DNA of 64,000 bases from Phoenix dactylifera. Lineage: Eukaryota > Streptophyta > Magnoliopsida > Arecales > Arecaceae. Positions 52,501 through 64,000 of the stretch are shown here, piece by piece. Every line of letters begins with the position of its first letter. Positions within the stretch are counted from its first letter, which is position 1. The position numbers were made by a program, and so were the translations under genes. The stretch covers positions 3,259,530 to 3,323,529 of the forward strand of contig NC_052401.1 in assembly GCF_009389715.1 (NCBI RefSeq), written 5' to 3'. A model generated the notes under the pieces. That model saw nothing but the letters and a program-made list of their open reading frames with translations. It was not told the DNA's origin and made no database searches.

Positions 52501-55500
52501 ACAAAGCGAGTTAGCTTTCCACTTCATAATGTCCACTGCAGTCTTTTGGGCATTAATGTAATTATAAAGAAAGTTACAAGGCACTTGAGCCGTAAAAGTG
52601 GACCTTACTGCTTTGCTTTTCTCTCATCCTTCTTTCTCCTACTCTGTGGTATCATATTATACCATCACCAAAAATTCATCTCAAATTCAATGTGTCTTCT
52701 TGTCATTCAGACCTTTTCCTTTGTTTCCTTCCTTTGTGTAACCTACTTCTATTTGCATCAGCAATTCCTCCAGTGAGCACTTGCTCTGACAAATCTGTCA
52801 CCAGGTCAAAGCTACAGGTAACAACAGATCATGAAGACGAGATCAGGTTGCCCAAGTTCTTCCTATCAGTGGCAAGAAAATTGAGTCACGAATATCAAAG
52901 TTCATATTAAGGAAGAAACTGAAGCCCTTAGGAAATTCAAGAAAGTTTCTGAGATAGCTGGAATGTTGGGCCTCTTTTGCATCACTCAGAATTGCCTTTT
53001 CACCTGCCTGTCCTAGACTTTCTTTCAGATCATCTGATGTAACTTCCTCCAGTCTGCTAAGTTCTAACAGATGAACTGAAGACCAACATATCAGCTGCTA
53101 GAAAACATAATTTCCATAAGGCCAACTTTCACACCTTATCCATGCTTGTATGCTTCTGCAAATGTGCCTCTTAATAAGAAGAAATATAACTGCAATAATG
53201 GCTGGTCTCCAACACACCTAAAAATATATCAAATAAGACAATGACTATTCAATTCTACTCTTGCCATATCTTGGCCATTGATGCAATGAAATATCTTAGT
53301 ATAATTCTATCCTTCTCATCCAATCCTTCTTCACATGTAGTCACTCTCTTTTGACATCATTTTGTCCCATCCAGGCAGTCAGTCACCACTATCTTTTATT
53401 ACTGTGCATCTTATCAGTTGAGTAAGCAGCAGGGTTCAATGAGCCTCAGCACACAAGTCATTTTCCATAATTCAACTAACACCCTAATCTTCAAAGAGCC
53501 AGAACCAAACAAATCACCATTATGGCATTTAAATGCCTCTTAAAAATGCTACTATGATCAATATGCAACAGAAGGGAGCACAAAATCTCTGAAACCATAT
53601 CAGTATATACTTAAGATATCCTTCCTCCAAAGAATGCAAACCTTTCGCAGGACATCTCTAGATCCAATTTGCCAAGAAACCCTAACAACTGGCTTTTACA
53701 TGTCCTACCTAAATTAACAACTTCCTTCGCGATAACACTAGTCTAGCAATTTCAATTTTGTACTGAACTGGTTAATGGGGCCTCTCATCTTTACAATAAA
53801 AGGATTAATTACTTGACAAATAAAAGGATTCCCATCAGTCTTATTGTATTCAAAAAGCTTAATTACTTGACAAATAAAACTTTAAATCAAGTATGCCTGC
53901 CAGCAAAACAAAGACCATAGACATTACATTTGGATACCAGAAAACCACTTGGGAATTACTTTTCGAGGGGAGAAAAAGAAGCTCATCCACCACCAACTTT
54001 ATTTTCAAACACATCAGAATTTGATTCCTGGTTCTCATTTCTGTCCTGTCAAATTCATTTTGACCACATTGTGATCATGAATATCCACAACTGCAATAGT
54101 ACTCTTAGAAAACTTTATCCTACAAAAGAAACTGTATTATGAATAAATTTAAGCTACAGATGCTGACATTGTCCTCCACATAAACAATTAGGTGTTCTCA
54201 GCAACTCAAGTGGCTTTTTCAGCCAACCTGCTTGCCTCTGAATCAGAGAAGCTACATATATTATAAGTTCTCTCACAAGTGAGAAGGATTCCCATGGCAA
54301 TGACAAGCTAGGGTACGAAAAAGTTTGTTTGATGCTTCCATGAACAAAAGGCCAAGGAACACTGCTTCATGATGCATTTGATGACCTGAATGTTCCAGTT
54401 ATAAATTACTTCAACAGTTCAACTATCAGAAATATATTTCAAGTTTATCCAAATTTACTAGCAAATTGTAACTTTCATAAGTCAAGGGAGCTTACATGTT
54501 TGGCCATGCCAAAATCAGCAAGCTTGATTTCACCATTAGAGCCTACAAGTATGTTCGCCCCTTTAATATCCCTGCCAGGTAAACAGTCAACCTTCAGTCA
54601 TCGCCGCACTAACCAACTACGAAAATATATCCTTTGCAAGTGTATATAACTAAAAATGTTTGGCAGCCAAGTACCTATGCACAGTATTCCTCCCATGTAA
54701 GTAGGCAAGCCCGAAAAGAATCTGTCCAGTATAACTACGAATTACAGGTTCTCTGAAAGGACCGTACTCCTGAAGTAACTTATGTATAGAACCACCAGAT
54801 ACATACTCAAGATAAACTGAAAGTGCGTCTTCAGCCTGTATTAAGAAAAAATGAAAAAGAATATTATTTCAACTCAATCCAAGTCATTTTCACATGGTTG
54901 TTAATTTAAAGAAAGAAATTTCCTAAATAACTTCCGAAAAGAAGTTGAATTGCTAGAGAATGGAATCATTTATGCCAAAATATCTTGGTTTCATATTCCA
55001 GGTTTCCTTGATCCACTTTGGTGAATGTTCAATTATGCAAGATGGCACCCCTGCATTAAGCATATCAATTGTGGGAATGAAAGGGGGACCGCATTTGTGG
55101 ACCTATTCATCCTTGCATTGATTGTGCTGCACCCTCAGTCCTACATTTATTGGACTTATTCATCCTTGCTTTGGTCTTTATTGATCCTGTTTTAAGACTA
55201 ATTGACCTGACAATAGAAGTTAAGAGAGGCCATCCCCATTACTAAGATTGAAGAATTATGGCCCAATTAGTTTTCATGTGGGGTCTAGGTCATCAGTTTC
55301 TTTTTTCTCTTACCTCCTTTACAACCTCTTTTTCCATTATGATAGGCCCATTAGTGCACAGTCCACCTTGATGGACTGCATTATCATTCCATTATCTCTC
55401 TACCCTTGTCATTGCATATTGTTTACTTTTTTTCCTAAAGTGCAGCATATAGAGTAGCACTGAAAAAGAGATAATATGAACAACCAAATACATATAAATC

Positions 55501-57944
55501 ACCAGGTCATTGCTACAGAGAAATTACTGAACAGATTCAAATTACCAGTTCACTGCCGTAGTACTGCACAATATTTGGATGTGAGAGCTGACTAAGCAAA
55601 GTAATTTCCTGCATTCATGAGAATAAAAGTCAACTTAAATCCTATGATTTGATTTGGTCATGCAAATCATAATTTCATATTAACCTATGACAGGAAAGAA
55701 TCTAAAGTAATACAGAAATGGGAATATATATGTGTGTATCTGTGTGTGTTCCCTGATAAATTGATTAAGATTAGAAAATACCTGGTTTAGTTGCCTGAGG
55801 CACTCTTTTGAATTTGAGTCATCAGAAATAACTGTGACCTCCTTAATTGCACACATCTGCCCACTCTCACTGCAGAATACGCACCACAAATATCAGCTCT
55901 ATAGAAATTTTATAATTTGAGACAAAAGTTTAGATCTCAAATGCACATGTTGAACATGAATGAAGAGATATTTTATAATTTCAGCGTAATAAAACAATTA
56001 ACATATCTAGAATGTAATGGTTTGAAGAATTTTGCCTCCCAAAAAATAAAAATAAAGAAATTTTACAAAGGCTTTTAAGTTCATTTTCAAAAGATTTCTT
56101 TAGTATAATTTAATGCATCCAAGAATTTTTTCTTAAGCTTTCAAAAACATTCATAGCACAAAATGTTGCATCTCTTTAGAGGAGAAAAGAGACCAGGTAC
56201 CTGTTAAATCCGAGATAGACATGGCCAAATGTTCCCCTTCCCAATAACTTTCCCTTCTTCCAGTGTGACTGAAGAGAATGTGTAGAGGAAGATCTGGGAG
56301 AACTTGGAGGAAGAGGTAATGGATGAGGTGGGCTTCTCAGGTCATCCTGCTTTTGAGTTGGTGATCCTGGGCATAAACTGAACGCTCTGGGATGTCGCGG
56401 GGATGTAGGAAATGGATGGCATCTTGGACCAGGGGGAGAACTAAGCGTTCTTGTATGGAAGACAGTCTCAATGGGAGTCTGGAAATGAGTATAAGCATTT
56501 CCATTGGAAGAACCATCAAAACCATGTCTTTGAAACTCTTTTCCCGGAGAAACAGGGAGCTCGGTGCATCTAGGATGCTCCAAAACTGGACTGCATGAGA
56601 AGAGATGTCTGTCATGGGTCCCATGATGATGCCTCTGTGAATCAGTTGTTGTATTTCTGCCCCTTGGCATGTTGATCGGGTCCGAATATCTAATCATTCC
56701 AGCATAGAGATAAAATAATTAATATAAATCAAACAAACCTGCATTTGAAATGAAATGATGAAATGTTTTAGACTTTCACAAAGCATGCCCAAAGTACAAA
56801 AAAAAAATTACACAGACTTGAACAATTTCAAGAGGCAATAAGCCTAAGAATCTCAGTATCATAAACTATCGAACAAGTTATGGTGCCTAACTACCTGACA
56901 AACGTTCCCATCATACCAGACATCCAGATTGGTCTGAAAACCATAGTGACCAGACTCAGAAACATTCCACCGAACAAGCCAAATCCTAAAGTACTGATAC
57001 ATAAACAAACAAGAGAACGAAATAAAGAGTTCGAATGCGGAAATAATGAGCCCCATCCCCTTAATTTCATTTAGCTCTATGAACTATCAGAAAATAGAGA
57101 AACAAAAGAAAAAACTTACATCAGACCATTAGATCATATGACAAGTTCATCAACAATTTCAAGATAATATATTTCCATCAATAGCGACAAACACTAGGAT
57201 AAAACCCGTGCATCACAAACTTCAGCCCTGATCAATAATCCTTGGCAAAAGAATGTGAAAATTTGGATCTCATTAGAAACCCTGAGAGTAAAAAAACAGC
57301 ACTCCCCGAGCACACAATTCCGGTAAAGCAACCAAACACCCGATGAAAACCCAATCTTTTAAAGACAGATAGGTCTCACAACGGAATCAAGCACCAATTT
57401 CTGATGCCGAAGCAGAAATGAATACAGGCTCGATCTAATCGCGACAAATCCATGAAGCAAACATCAAGAAAGACCCAAATAACAACAAAAACTCAATCCA
57501 AGAGACGAAACCCCGATACCTATAGAACCCCAGATCCGGGGTCTCCTCCGAAGACCCCGAGGAGCTGGAACTGGACGCCGACGCCGACGCCGACGCCACC
57601 CCAGGGTCGTGGGGCGACGTCGGCAGCGGCGACGAGATGGACGACGGGCGGGGGAGAGGATGCCCAAGGACAAACCCTGCCCCCGGCCCACGACCACGGG
57701 CACAACCGACGGGCGACAGATCTCTGCTCTTCCTGGCGAGAAGAACCTCATCAAAACTGTTAGCTTTCTCCTTCTTGTTGCTTCCCCTTTGAACCCGCTC
57801 CCCTTCCTCCACCACTACCACCTCCGCTGCCGCCGCCGCCGCCGCCTCTGCGTCCTTTTTCCTTGGACTCGAAGTAGACCTCGATTTCCATTTCGATTTC
57901 GACTTTCTCCACCACGGCAGCATCTTCGCAAGAAATCTCGGCAC
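49575..57944 (-). CDS. MAPKKK3: MAP kinase kinase kinase, MAPKKK3/YODA clade
   Basis: Ser/Thr kinase at the top of a MAPK cascade. Eleven exons (minus): 57944-57520, 56689-56201, 55869-55782, 55608-55546, 54835-54675, 54571-54496, 51991-51932, 51851-51744, 51617-51384, 50025-49910, 49830-49575; phases agree, giving 691 aa. Residues 1-284 are Ser/Pro-rich and low complexity with an Ala run (GCC repeats), and begin with a basic [11 protein letters not shown]. Kinase domain about 285-541: P-loop GRGTFG (292-297), Lys314, HRDIKGAN (408-415), DFG (428-430), GSPYWMAPE ending at 454, SVDIWSLGC. After it come [12 protein letters not shown] and a tail with [12 protein letters not shown], which I associate with MAPKKK3. 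YODA shares much of the kinase domain, so the exact orthologue is less certain than the family. Met at 57923 (MLPWW) is a possible later start. A 2.5-kb intron splits the activation loop region. Confidence 0.93.
50380..50490 (+). mobile_element. LTR retroelement remnant with primer-binding site
   Basis: TTTTGGAGTAAATTGGTTGGTTAACA is broken-LTR-like and is followed at 50465 by TGGTATCAGAGCTCTGG, the common initiator tRNA-Met primer-binding motif. No second LTR was found. In a kinase-gene intron. Confidence 0.5.
50921..50937 (+). repeat. C17 homopolymer
   Basis: A run of 17 C followed by a CACACACA tract, in a kinase-gene intron. Confidence 0.9.
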
Positions 57945-59067
57945 AAACGAAGGAGAATTCGAGAGAGCACGAATCGAGAGGAAGTGTCTGAGAGGAGAAA
58001 AGGAGATATTTTTAGGTTAGCGAGAAGCTGCGGGTTTGGAGGGGGAGGCGACGGGTTTTGAGCTACAGTGGATCACAGCTCAGCAGCCTACCGGCGGAGT
58101 GGGGTTGGGGTTAGTTGGTAAATAAGGAGAAAACCGATAGTGACACGTGAGACGGGATAGAATCTTCCTCGATATACACCCCCGTATCGATGATTTATCC
58201 AAGACGGAATAAGATATCCCCCATGTCCAATTTTCTGTGCTTGCTTAATGATAATATATACACGCCATGGCCATATAACCCAAGCATGCCCATGTCACAT
58301 AGAAATCATTCTCTAAAGATAGAGAAAGTAAGTTATTATTATTATTATTATAATTCTTTTATCTTATGCTAGTACAATTATTAGATTCATTGTAAGAGCC
58401 ATGTTCATCTCGAATTAGTAAGAGGTACTGTCATCCGAACTAGGGTTCGCTGGTGTTGATTTTGGTTGGAATCGGCAGTATTATTCTCAACATCTTCTTC
58501 TTTTTTTATGTAATTTCATTATATTTTATAAGTTTGTTAACGCATATAAGTGTTCCTAGCTTTGATGAATGTTCAGTATGGGTTGGATATTTTCCTGATG
58601 TCTGAATTGTGATTTCTATACGGCATGGGATCTGTTGTTCGTGTTGCTCTTAGGCAACATCAAGACTATCTTCTAGATGTCCATTGCCGTCTTCCATGTC
58701 TATTTTGATATGACGCCAGGTGAAGCGTCACCTTTTTTTATTGTAGGAGGAGGTGTGGTGACTCTGTGCAAATGATAGCGATGCCAAATGCAATAGCTGC
58801 ATTAAAGCTTCTATGGTCATTTTCATATGGTAAAGTCGGTATTGTCCACATAACAGATCTTTATAGGTGTACTGATCTGATTTTGTTGGCCGTATTCACA
58901 CCTGCGGTGTATGAGCTGCATTCACACCTGCAATGTATAAGTCACCATTGCACTTAAAAAAAAAAAAATACAGTGATCGCCTTTTAAGAAGATGGATGCA
59001 TTCTTCTTTTTCAATGTGGGAGGTGGATTCATAAGGTTGAGGTGGATTGATATTAGAATTTAAAATT

Positions 59068-59099
<32 letters not shown>

Positions 59100-59843
59100 T
59101 GTTATATTAAATTTTTTAACCTCATAGCATGGTAATGCTTTATCTTTTGTTATTCGTGTTCCATATTAAAACCAAATAATTAATTTAATTTGAAGTTCGA
59201 GAGATAATGTCCAAAATTTTTATTTAATTAGAATCTTTTGAATTTTGTTGCTTGTGCAGTGTACAAGAAATTGCAAAACAAAAAATGCATCAGTTGGGAA
59301 AACAATTTGGTATCTGATTTATAATTGCTTCGACATTTACTTTTCTGATACGAGCTTAGATCTTGGCTAAAGTCTAGCTAAGCTCTTAAGATTTGTGGGG
59401 AAGGCAACTCAAAATATTCCGAACCAATTATCAATCAAGTTTGTGAAGATAATTTTTCTTATCTTGTAATGCTAGCTATACTCAATTCCTCAATTGATTC
59501 TGTGGCCGTGATTTTGGGTGCAAGTGTACGCAAATCAAGTGCCAAATTTGGGTTAGAGTGACTCATGCCTGTTATAGATTCTAGATGCACGTAAATAGGC
59601 ATGTTTGCATGGAGCATGCATGGTTTCACATATGATGAAGCCATATATATGTATATATATATCACTTTGATGACTTTTCACTACATTCCAAAAGCCATTT
59701 TTTTCCAAAATGAGTCAAAGATATATGTGGAGCTTAAATTCTTCCTTCTTAAAAGTCTGTGCTTAACATCAAATTAGTTGCACCAACTCCCGTGATTGAA
59801 CAATCTCATTGGTTTTATTTTCTCATGTATGGAGAGAGGGCGA

Positions 59844-60271
59844 TGTGAGGATCCATGTGGGCATGTGTTTAGTCCCACATCGATTTTTCGTTAGGTAGAT
59901 CTTGGGTACTTATATAGAATCAAGAAATTCAAATAATACCTTCCGACTAGCCATTTTAAGTGAGGTCCTAAGTTGTTATATATGGTATCAGAATAGACCT
60001 GAGCCATAACCTATGTAGACTAGGGGACACTGCAGCACGGATCTATTGGAGCTAACCACAAACCGATTATAGTATTTGTGATTAGATTTGAATCCTTAGC
60101 CTGACGAGGATATCAGGACTTGAACGGAGAAGTATGTGAGGACTCGTGCGGGCGTGTATTTAGTCCCACATCGGTTTTTCACTGGGTAGATCTTGGGTAC
60201 TTATACAGGATTAAGGAACCCAAATAATACCTTCCGGCTAGCTATTTTAAATAAGATCCTAAGTTGTTACA
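59844..60271 (+). mobile_element. Complete TRIM (miniature LTR retrotransposon), 428 bp
   Basis: Two 137-bp LTRs (59844-59980 and 60135-60271) start TGTGAGGA and end TTATA/TTACA, with TTTAGTCCCACATCG, TAGATCTTGGGTACTTATA and AAATAATACCTTCCG in both. A primer-binding site TGGTATCAGA at 59983 matches initiator tRNA-Met. The 154-bp interior has no ORF. Flanks GGCGA and GGCTA may be a 5-bp target duplication with one change. Confidence 0.88.
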
Positions 60272-61116
60272 GGCTATTAGCAAGCAAAATAATTAGTTAA
60301 GGAAACCGAGAGGATAAAGAACTAAACCTGCCTCTAGAATTTTCCTTGAACTTAATTGTAAGAGCACTCATTAAGGTTTGCTTAACATTATCCGATCTAG
60401 GCTAATAAATTAAGGGCCACGCTTTTTTGATTTCTTAGCAGAGCCATTCCAATATTTTCGTGGTGAGAGGTGGTTGTCTCATGCGTGGTCCTATAAGCAC
60501 AATGTGGCTGCTTTTCTTTCTTTCGATTTTTGCTCATAAATAGTGTCATCCAACGAGTACATGTCTTAATGACATCACCGGGCCCATAGTGACGTTAGCT
60601 AGATCTCCTTTCTGGAAAAAATTATATCCTGCACCAGGTGTACCAATATAACTGCTATAATATGTAGCCTTTTTTACCACCTCAGTGTAAGGCTAAATAA
60701 AAAAAAAAAAGAGTGGATTTGGCTAAGCCTCTGCCCCTTCTTATGAAAGAATAGAATCCTAACCAAGCGCTCGAGGGAATGAAACATAGAAATAGAGTGC
60801 ATGGATAGCTTCTAGAGTTGTGACGGTTTGGAGCACTCCGATTCCGAATTGAAGAAGAAAAATATTATTTAGCTCTTTAATCTACCTTGAGAAAACTTTA
60901 CATTTTTTTGGTATAAAAAAAAACTCATCGTTTCATGCACATGTCCAGTGTGTTAGGCATTGCTCTTTATGAATCATTCTAATTATTCATAAGTGGATTA
61001 ATAATTTCGAACTGTTTTGATCTCAAAATAGGCTAAGATGCAATCAATAATTGTGTCTATGGTTTGGATATTGCCTACTGATATAAATTGTTGTGCATCA
61101 GACGTAGAGTGTCACC

Positions 61117-61503
61117 TAAGAGTGGCAATCAGATAGGATCGAATCAAGTACTAATCAAATCAGATGTAGAAAGTTTATTAAATAGGTCAAAATTTCATAT
61201 CTAAATCCGACCTATTTATTAAACGGATAATCTGATCCGACTCGTATAACTTATTTATTAAATAGATCAAAATAGGCTTAAACAAGTGAAGCAGATCGAA
61301 TTAAATAGATTTGAAACAGCACGTTTTAAACAGGTCAGATGAATTGAATTATGTCCAAACTTAATTATTAAATAGATAAAAACAGATTAAACAAAATTAA
61401 GTCTAAACTTAAATCTAATTTATATAATAAATACGTCTAGAAAGGGTTGACCTAATTATATCCAAATCCATCGATGTCAAATCCAAAAAATTTTAAAGCC
61501 CCA
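61117..61503. mobile_element. hAT-like non-autonomous element (387 bp)
   Basis: Perfect 8-bp target duplication GTGTCACC at 61109-61116 and 61504-61511. Starts TAAGAGTGGCAATC; its end, reverse complemented, starts TGGGGCTTTA. The interior has repeated TTATTAAATAGGTC-type motifs like those of the element at 38882-40770. No ORF. Confidence 0.85.
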
Positions 61504-62135
61504 GTGTCACCTTTCATATGGAGGTAGTAGATTCGTTCCCTTATCTTTAAGAAGATTTGTATCCCAGTATTTCCATGGGCCATGCTCCGTACCAACAACC
61601 TTTTAAATGAGATAAAATAATATCTAATCCATTATGGAGGCGGCTAGCGAGGTGACGTTTAGCTATAAACTATGGTTGGACCTGCAGCTAGAGTATTAGC
61701 ATCAATTATATTTGAAAGGCCAATGGGCACTTGACTAGTTTGCTGATTCTTGGTGCTTGGGGTGGCAGCTTGGAATTGACTCACTCTAAATTTAAGCTTA
61801 AATCGGATCATATGTCAAGAGGTCCAGGTATATTGCCCATTGGATCATTATTCATTATAGTATGGTCATTGGCTTGATAAACTGACAAAATATTTGGAGA
61901 CACCAATTTGCAATACATCTAGTTCAGTGTAGTCACAATCTTGATCAGCTTGTCTAGATTCCTAAATGACTTGACATCCAATAGTTAAACAAATTTAATA
62001 TTACACTAACATTTTTTAAAAAAATAAAAAATAGCCAAAATAATTGAATATAAATATATATAAAGGATTGGGATGATTGAATTCAAGTTATAACTAATGT
62101 TTTTACAAGTTGGGAGATTTGGAGGTAGCAAGATG

Positions 62136-62168
62136 TTTTTTTTTTTTTTTTGAGAGAGAGAGAGAGAG
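62136..62168 (+). repeat. T16 run joined to (GA)n
   Basis: A run of about 16 T directly followed by about eight GA units. Confidence 0.9.
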
Positions 62169-63159
62169 AAATATGGAACAAACTATAGTTGCTTCTTCGT
62201 TCATCTCTAACTCACCATGACAATACCACTTGCTTAGCCTAGTGCCAAGCTAATACAAGGCAATCAGGTTCGACGATAAAAGGGTTGGATTTGATTACAT
62301 GAATGGATTGATGGTAGCTGAAAATTTTGCATGTCAACATTTCTCTTCTTTCGTCTCTTTTTTGTTTTGCGAAGTCAAAAAGGGCACTTGCAGAGATCAT
62401 AGAGTATCATGCGGATGAGAACCTTTATCTTAAATAATGGTACGCTTAAATCCATAAGGTCTTATAATTACTATACTTGAGTCTCAATCACTATCACTTA
62501 TTAGATAGATTTCGCTTTCTTTAGATGAGGGTAGTTAGAAGGGCTCTTTAAATTTGAAGGATTTGGGAGCTACCTTAATTGTTTTTAATCATTACTCAAG
62601 GTTAGTTGATGACTTGCGGAAAGAACAAAGAAAATTAAGTATAAAGTAATGGCCACCTTGAGAGTTACATATTTAGCAAAGATTAGAGATCTCTGGTTGC
62701 TTCCATGCCATGCCATCTTCGAGAGCATTTATCAAATTGATTAGGCATTGTATCAATATCAATTTTTATCAGGAACAATGTCCCGTGGTTAATCATCATA
62801 TCCATACTAACTAATGCAACTAATCAACAAATAATATACAATAAAATTCTATTACAACATAACACTGTCTTGAAGGGCATCTAATGCACACCAAAATGCT
62901 TAATTATGTTCCATTTTCTTGGCACTGGAGATCAGTTTTATAATCCATTACTTCAAGTATCGGTGGCCTTCCTCAGATAAATTTGAGCATGAGTACCGTA
63001 GATTGAATGGGTACAGATTTCATGTGACATCAATGAATTAGCCCCTAAGAACATGTACTAAGGTAATAGGATCACAATTTGCATCGTGATTACACCAAGG
63101 TGCTAAAGTGATTGCTTTGGAGGACAATGAAATACCATAGAAATAGATCAAGGTAAAAC

Positions 63160-63297
63160 AGTGAGGACCCGTACAGAACGTGTATTTAGTTCTATATTGG
63201 TTATACGCCGAGAAAATCTTAGGTATTTATACATGATTAAGGAATCTAAATAATACCTTTTAGCTAGCTATTTTGGGTGAGGTTCTGCGTTGTTACG
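63160..63297 (+). mobile_element. Solo LTR of the TRIM-like family
   Basis: Collinear with the LTRs of 59844-60271: GTGAGGACCCGTACAG, TATTTAGTTCTATATTGG, TTAGGTATTTATACATGATT, TAAATAATACCTTTTAGCTAG, GGTGAGGTTCTGCGTTGTTAC. About 138 bp, no primer-binding site follows. Confidence 0.8.
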
Positions 63298-64000
63298 AAA
63301 CCATATAAGATTGCCAAGCATGCATGCCCCTATCAATGCATTCTATTTTTCTTCTTAGAGAACTTTCCTCACTTTTTCTTCTTGATAGCTGAATCTGATA
63401 CAAGATGCAAGTCTGCAACAAAGTCGGACATCCATTGATTGCTTAATTTGAACCAAAGCCAAATATATGCTCCAAGAACCAGAGTCTCTTCAAATTGGCC
63501 TCCTTAGGCTAATCTTTTGTTTGTTGAGGACTACTTTGAAAGGTTCAAATCCGACGTGATTTGTCATCAATACTTTTGATAAAGGGAGCATTATATTATG
63601 AGGTACCAATCATTAAGATTCTAATAATATCTTCATAGGCTTTGTGCCCCTAGCAATCCAAATGGGGCCCTGCAAAAATAAAACCTTCATTACTTCCCAA
63701 CAAAGCAATTGACACTATGTCCTTGTCCAATGCCCAAGGATTATAGCATGATGCTTTGGAATTATGTAGTTGATCGCAATCAAAGATGCATTTCCCGGCA
63801 CATTCATCGGCCTAACAACAATGACCAAAGGGAACACGAGAGCGAACTTAAGATCTTGCTATCGTCTCATAATGTGATGATTGATTCTCCATCTAATCTC
63901 TACTCTTTATAGTTTGGTATAGGCCCTTGGTTTTAAAATTCCATCAACATGCTTAGATTTAGTCAGCGAAGATTCCTTTGAGTTTAGTGAGGATAAGGTT

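Larger units (their letters stand above)
57945..64000. other. Intergenic region upstream of the MAPKKK gene
   Basis: 6 kb with no gene I can support. It contains TTA and ATAC microsatellites (58332-58352, about 59069-59091), a complete TRIM element (59844-60271), a hAT-like element (61117-61503), a T16-(GA)n tract (62136-62168) and a solo LTR (63160-63297). Confidence 0.6.

Noticed and set aside
57575-57850. GAC/GCC and GCC trinucleotide runs as a non-coding repeat
   Set aside because: They are in frame in the first exon of the kinase gene and encode Ser-Ala and poly-Ala tracts.

Overview
The window looks like nuclear DNA of a flowering plant, most likely a monocot. AT-rich, repeat-filled sequence carries a few conserved plant genes split by many GT-AG introns, some of them kilobases long. 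The protein sequences and intron sizes would fit a palm-type genome, but this is an inference and not proven by the window.

I rebuilt five protein-coding genes by joining exons by eye. All five are on the minus strand and all appear complete. From low to high coordinate they are: a two-exon R2R3-MYB factor of the MYB52/54/56/105/117 group (5688-6889, 321 aa); a DEDDh RNA exonuclease of the SDN5 type with 14 or 15 coding exons over 14 kb (14453-28523, about 560 aa); the gamma-secretase subunit PEN-2 (30327-35003, 161 aa, two exons with a 4.2-kb intron); chloroplast NDH subunit O, ndhO (38369-47395, 162 aa, six exons, the last only 30 nt); and a MAPKKK3/YODA-type protein kinase (49575-57944, 691 aa, 11 exons). 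Their jobs are unrelated (transcription, RNA turnover, membrane proteolysis, photosynthetic electron flow, MAPK signalling), so this is ordinary plant gene neighbourhood and not a pathway cluster.

The rest is repeats. The most notable is a family of GC-rich elements made of GTACCGG-type sub-repeats. Three copies (19744-19954, 23564-24386, 33565-33995) share terminal inverted repeats close to CCAAGGTCTGCYGTACCGG and each is flanked by an apparent 6-bp target duplication. One copy sits inside an LTR of a small retroelement. Other elements are a complete 428-bp TRIM retrotransposon (59844-60271) with two related solo LTRs (1110-1246, 63160-63297), two hAT-like elements (38882-40770, 61117-61503), an Au-type SINE (21332-21502), a fold-back element (10203-10455), a cluster of 22-bp palindromes (2631-2713), several intronic tandem duplications, and many microsatellites.

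The flanks (1-5687, 6890-14452, 57945-64000) hold no gene I can support. I saw no rRNA gene, complete tRNA gene or CRISPR array.
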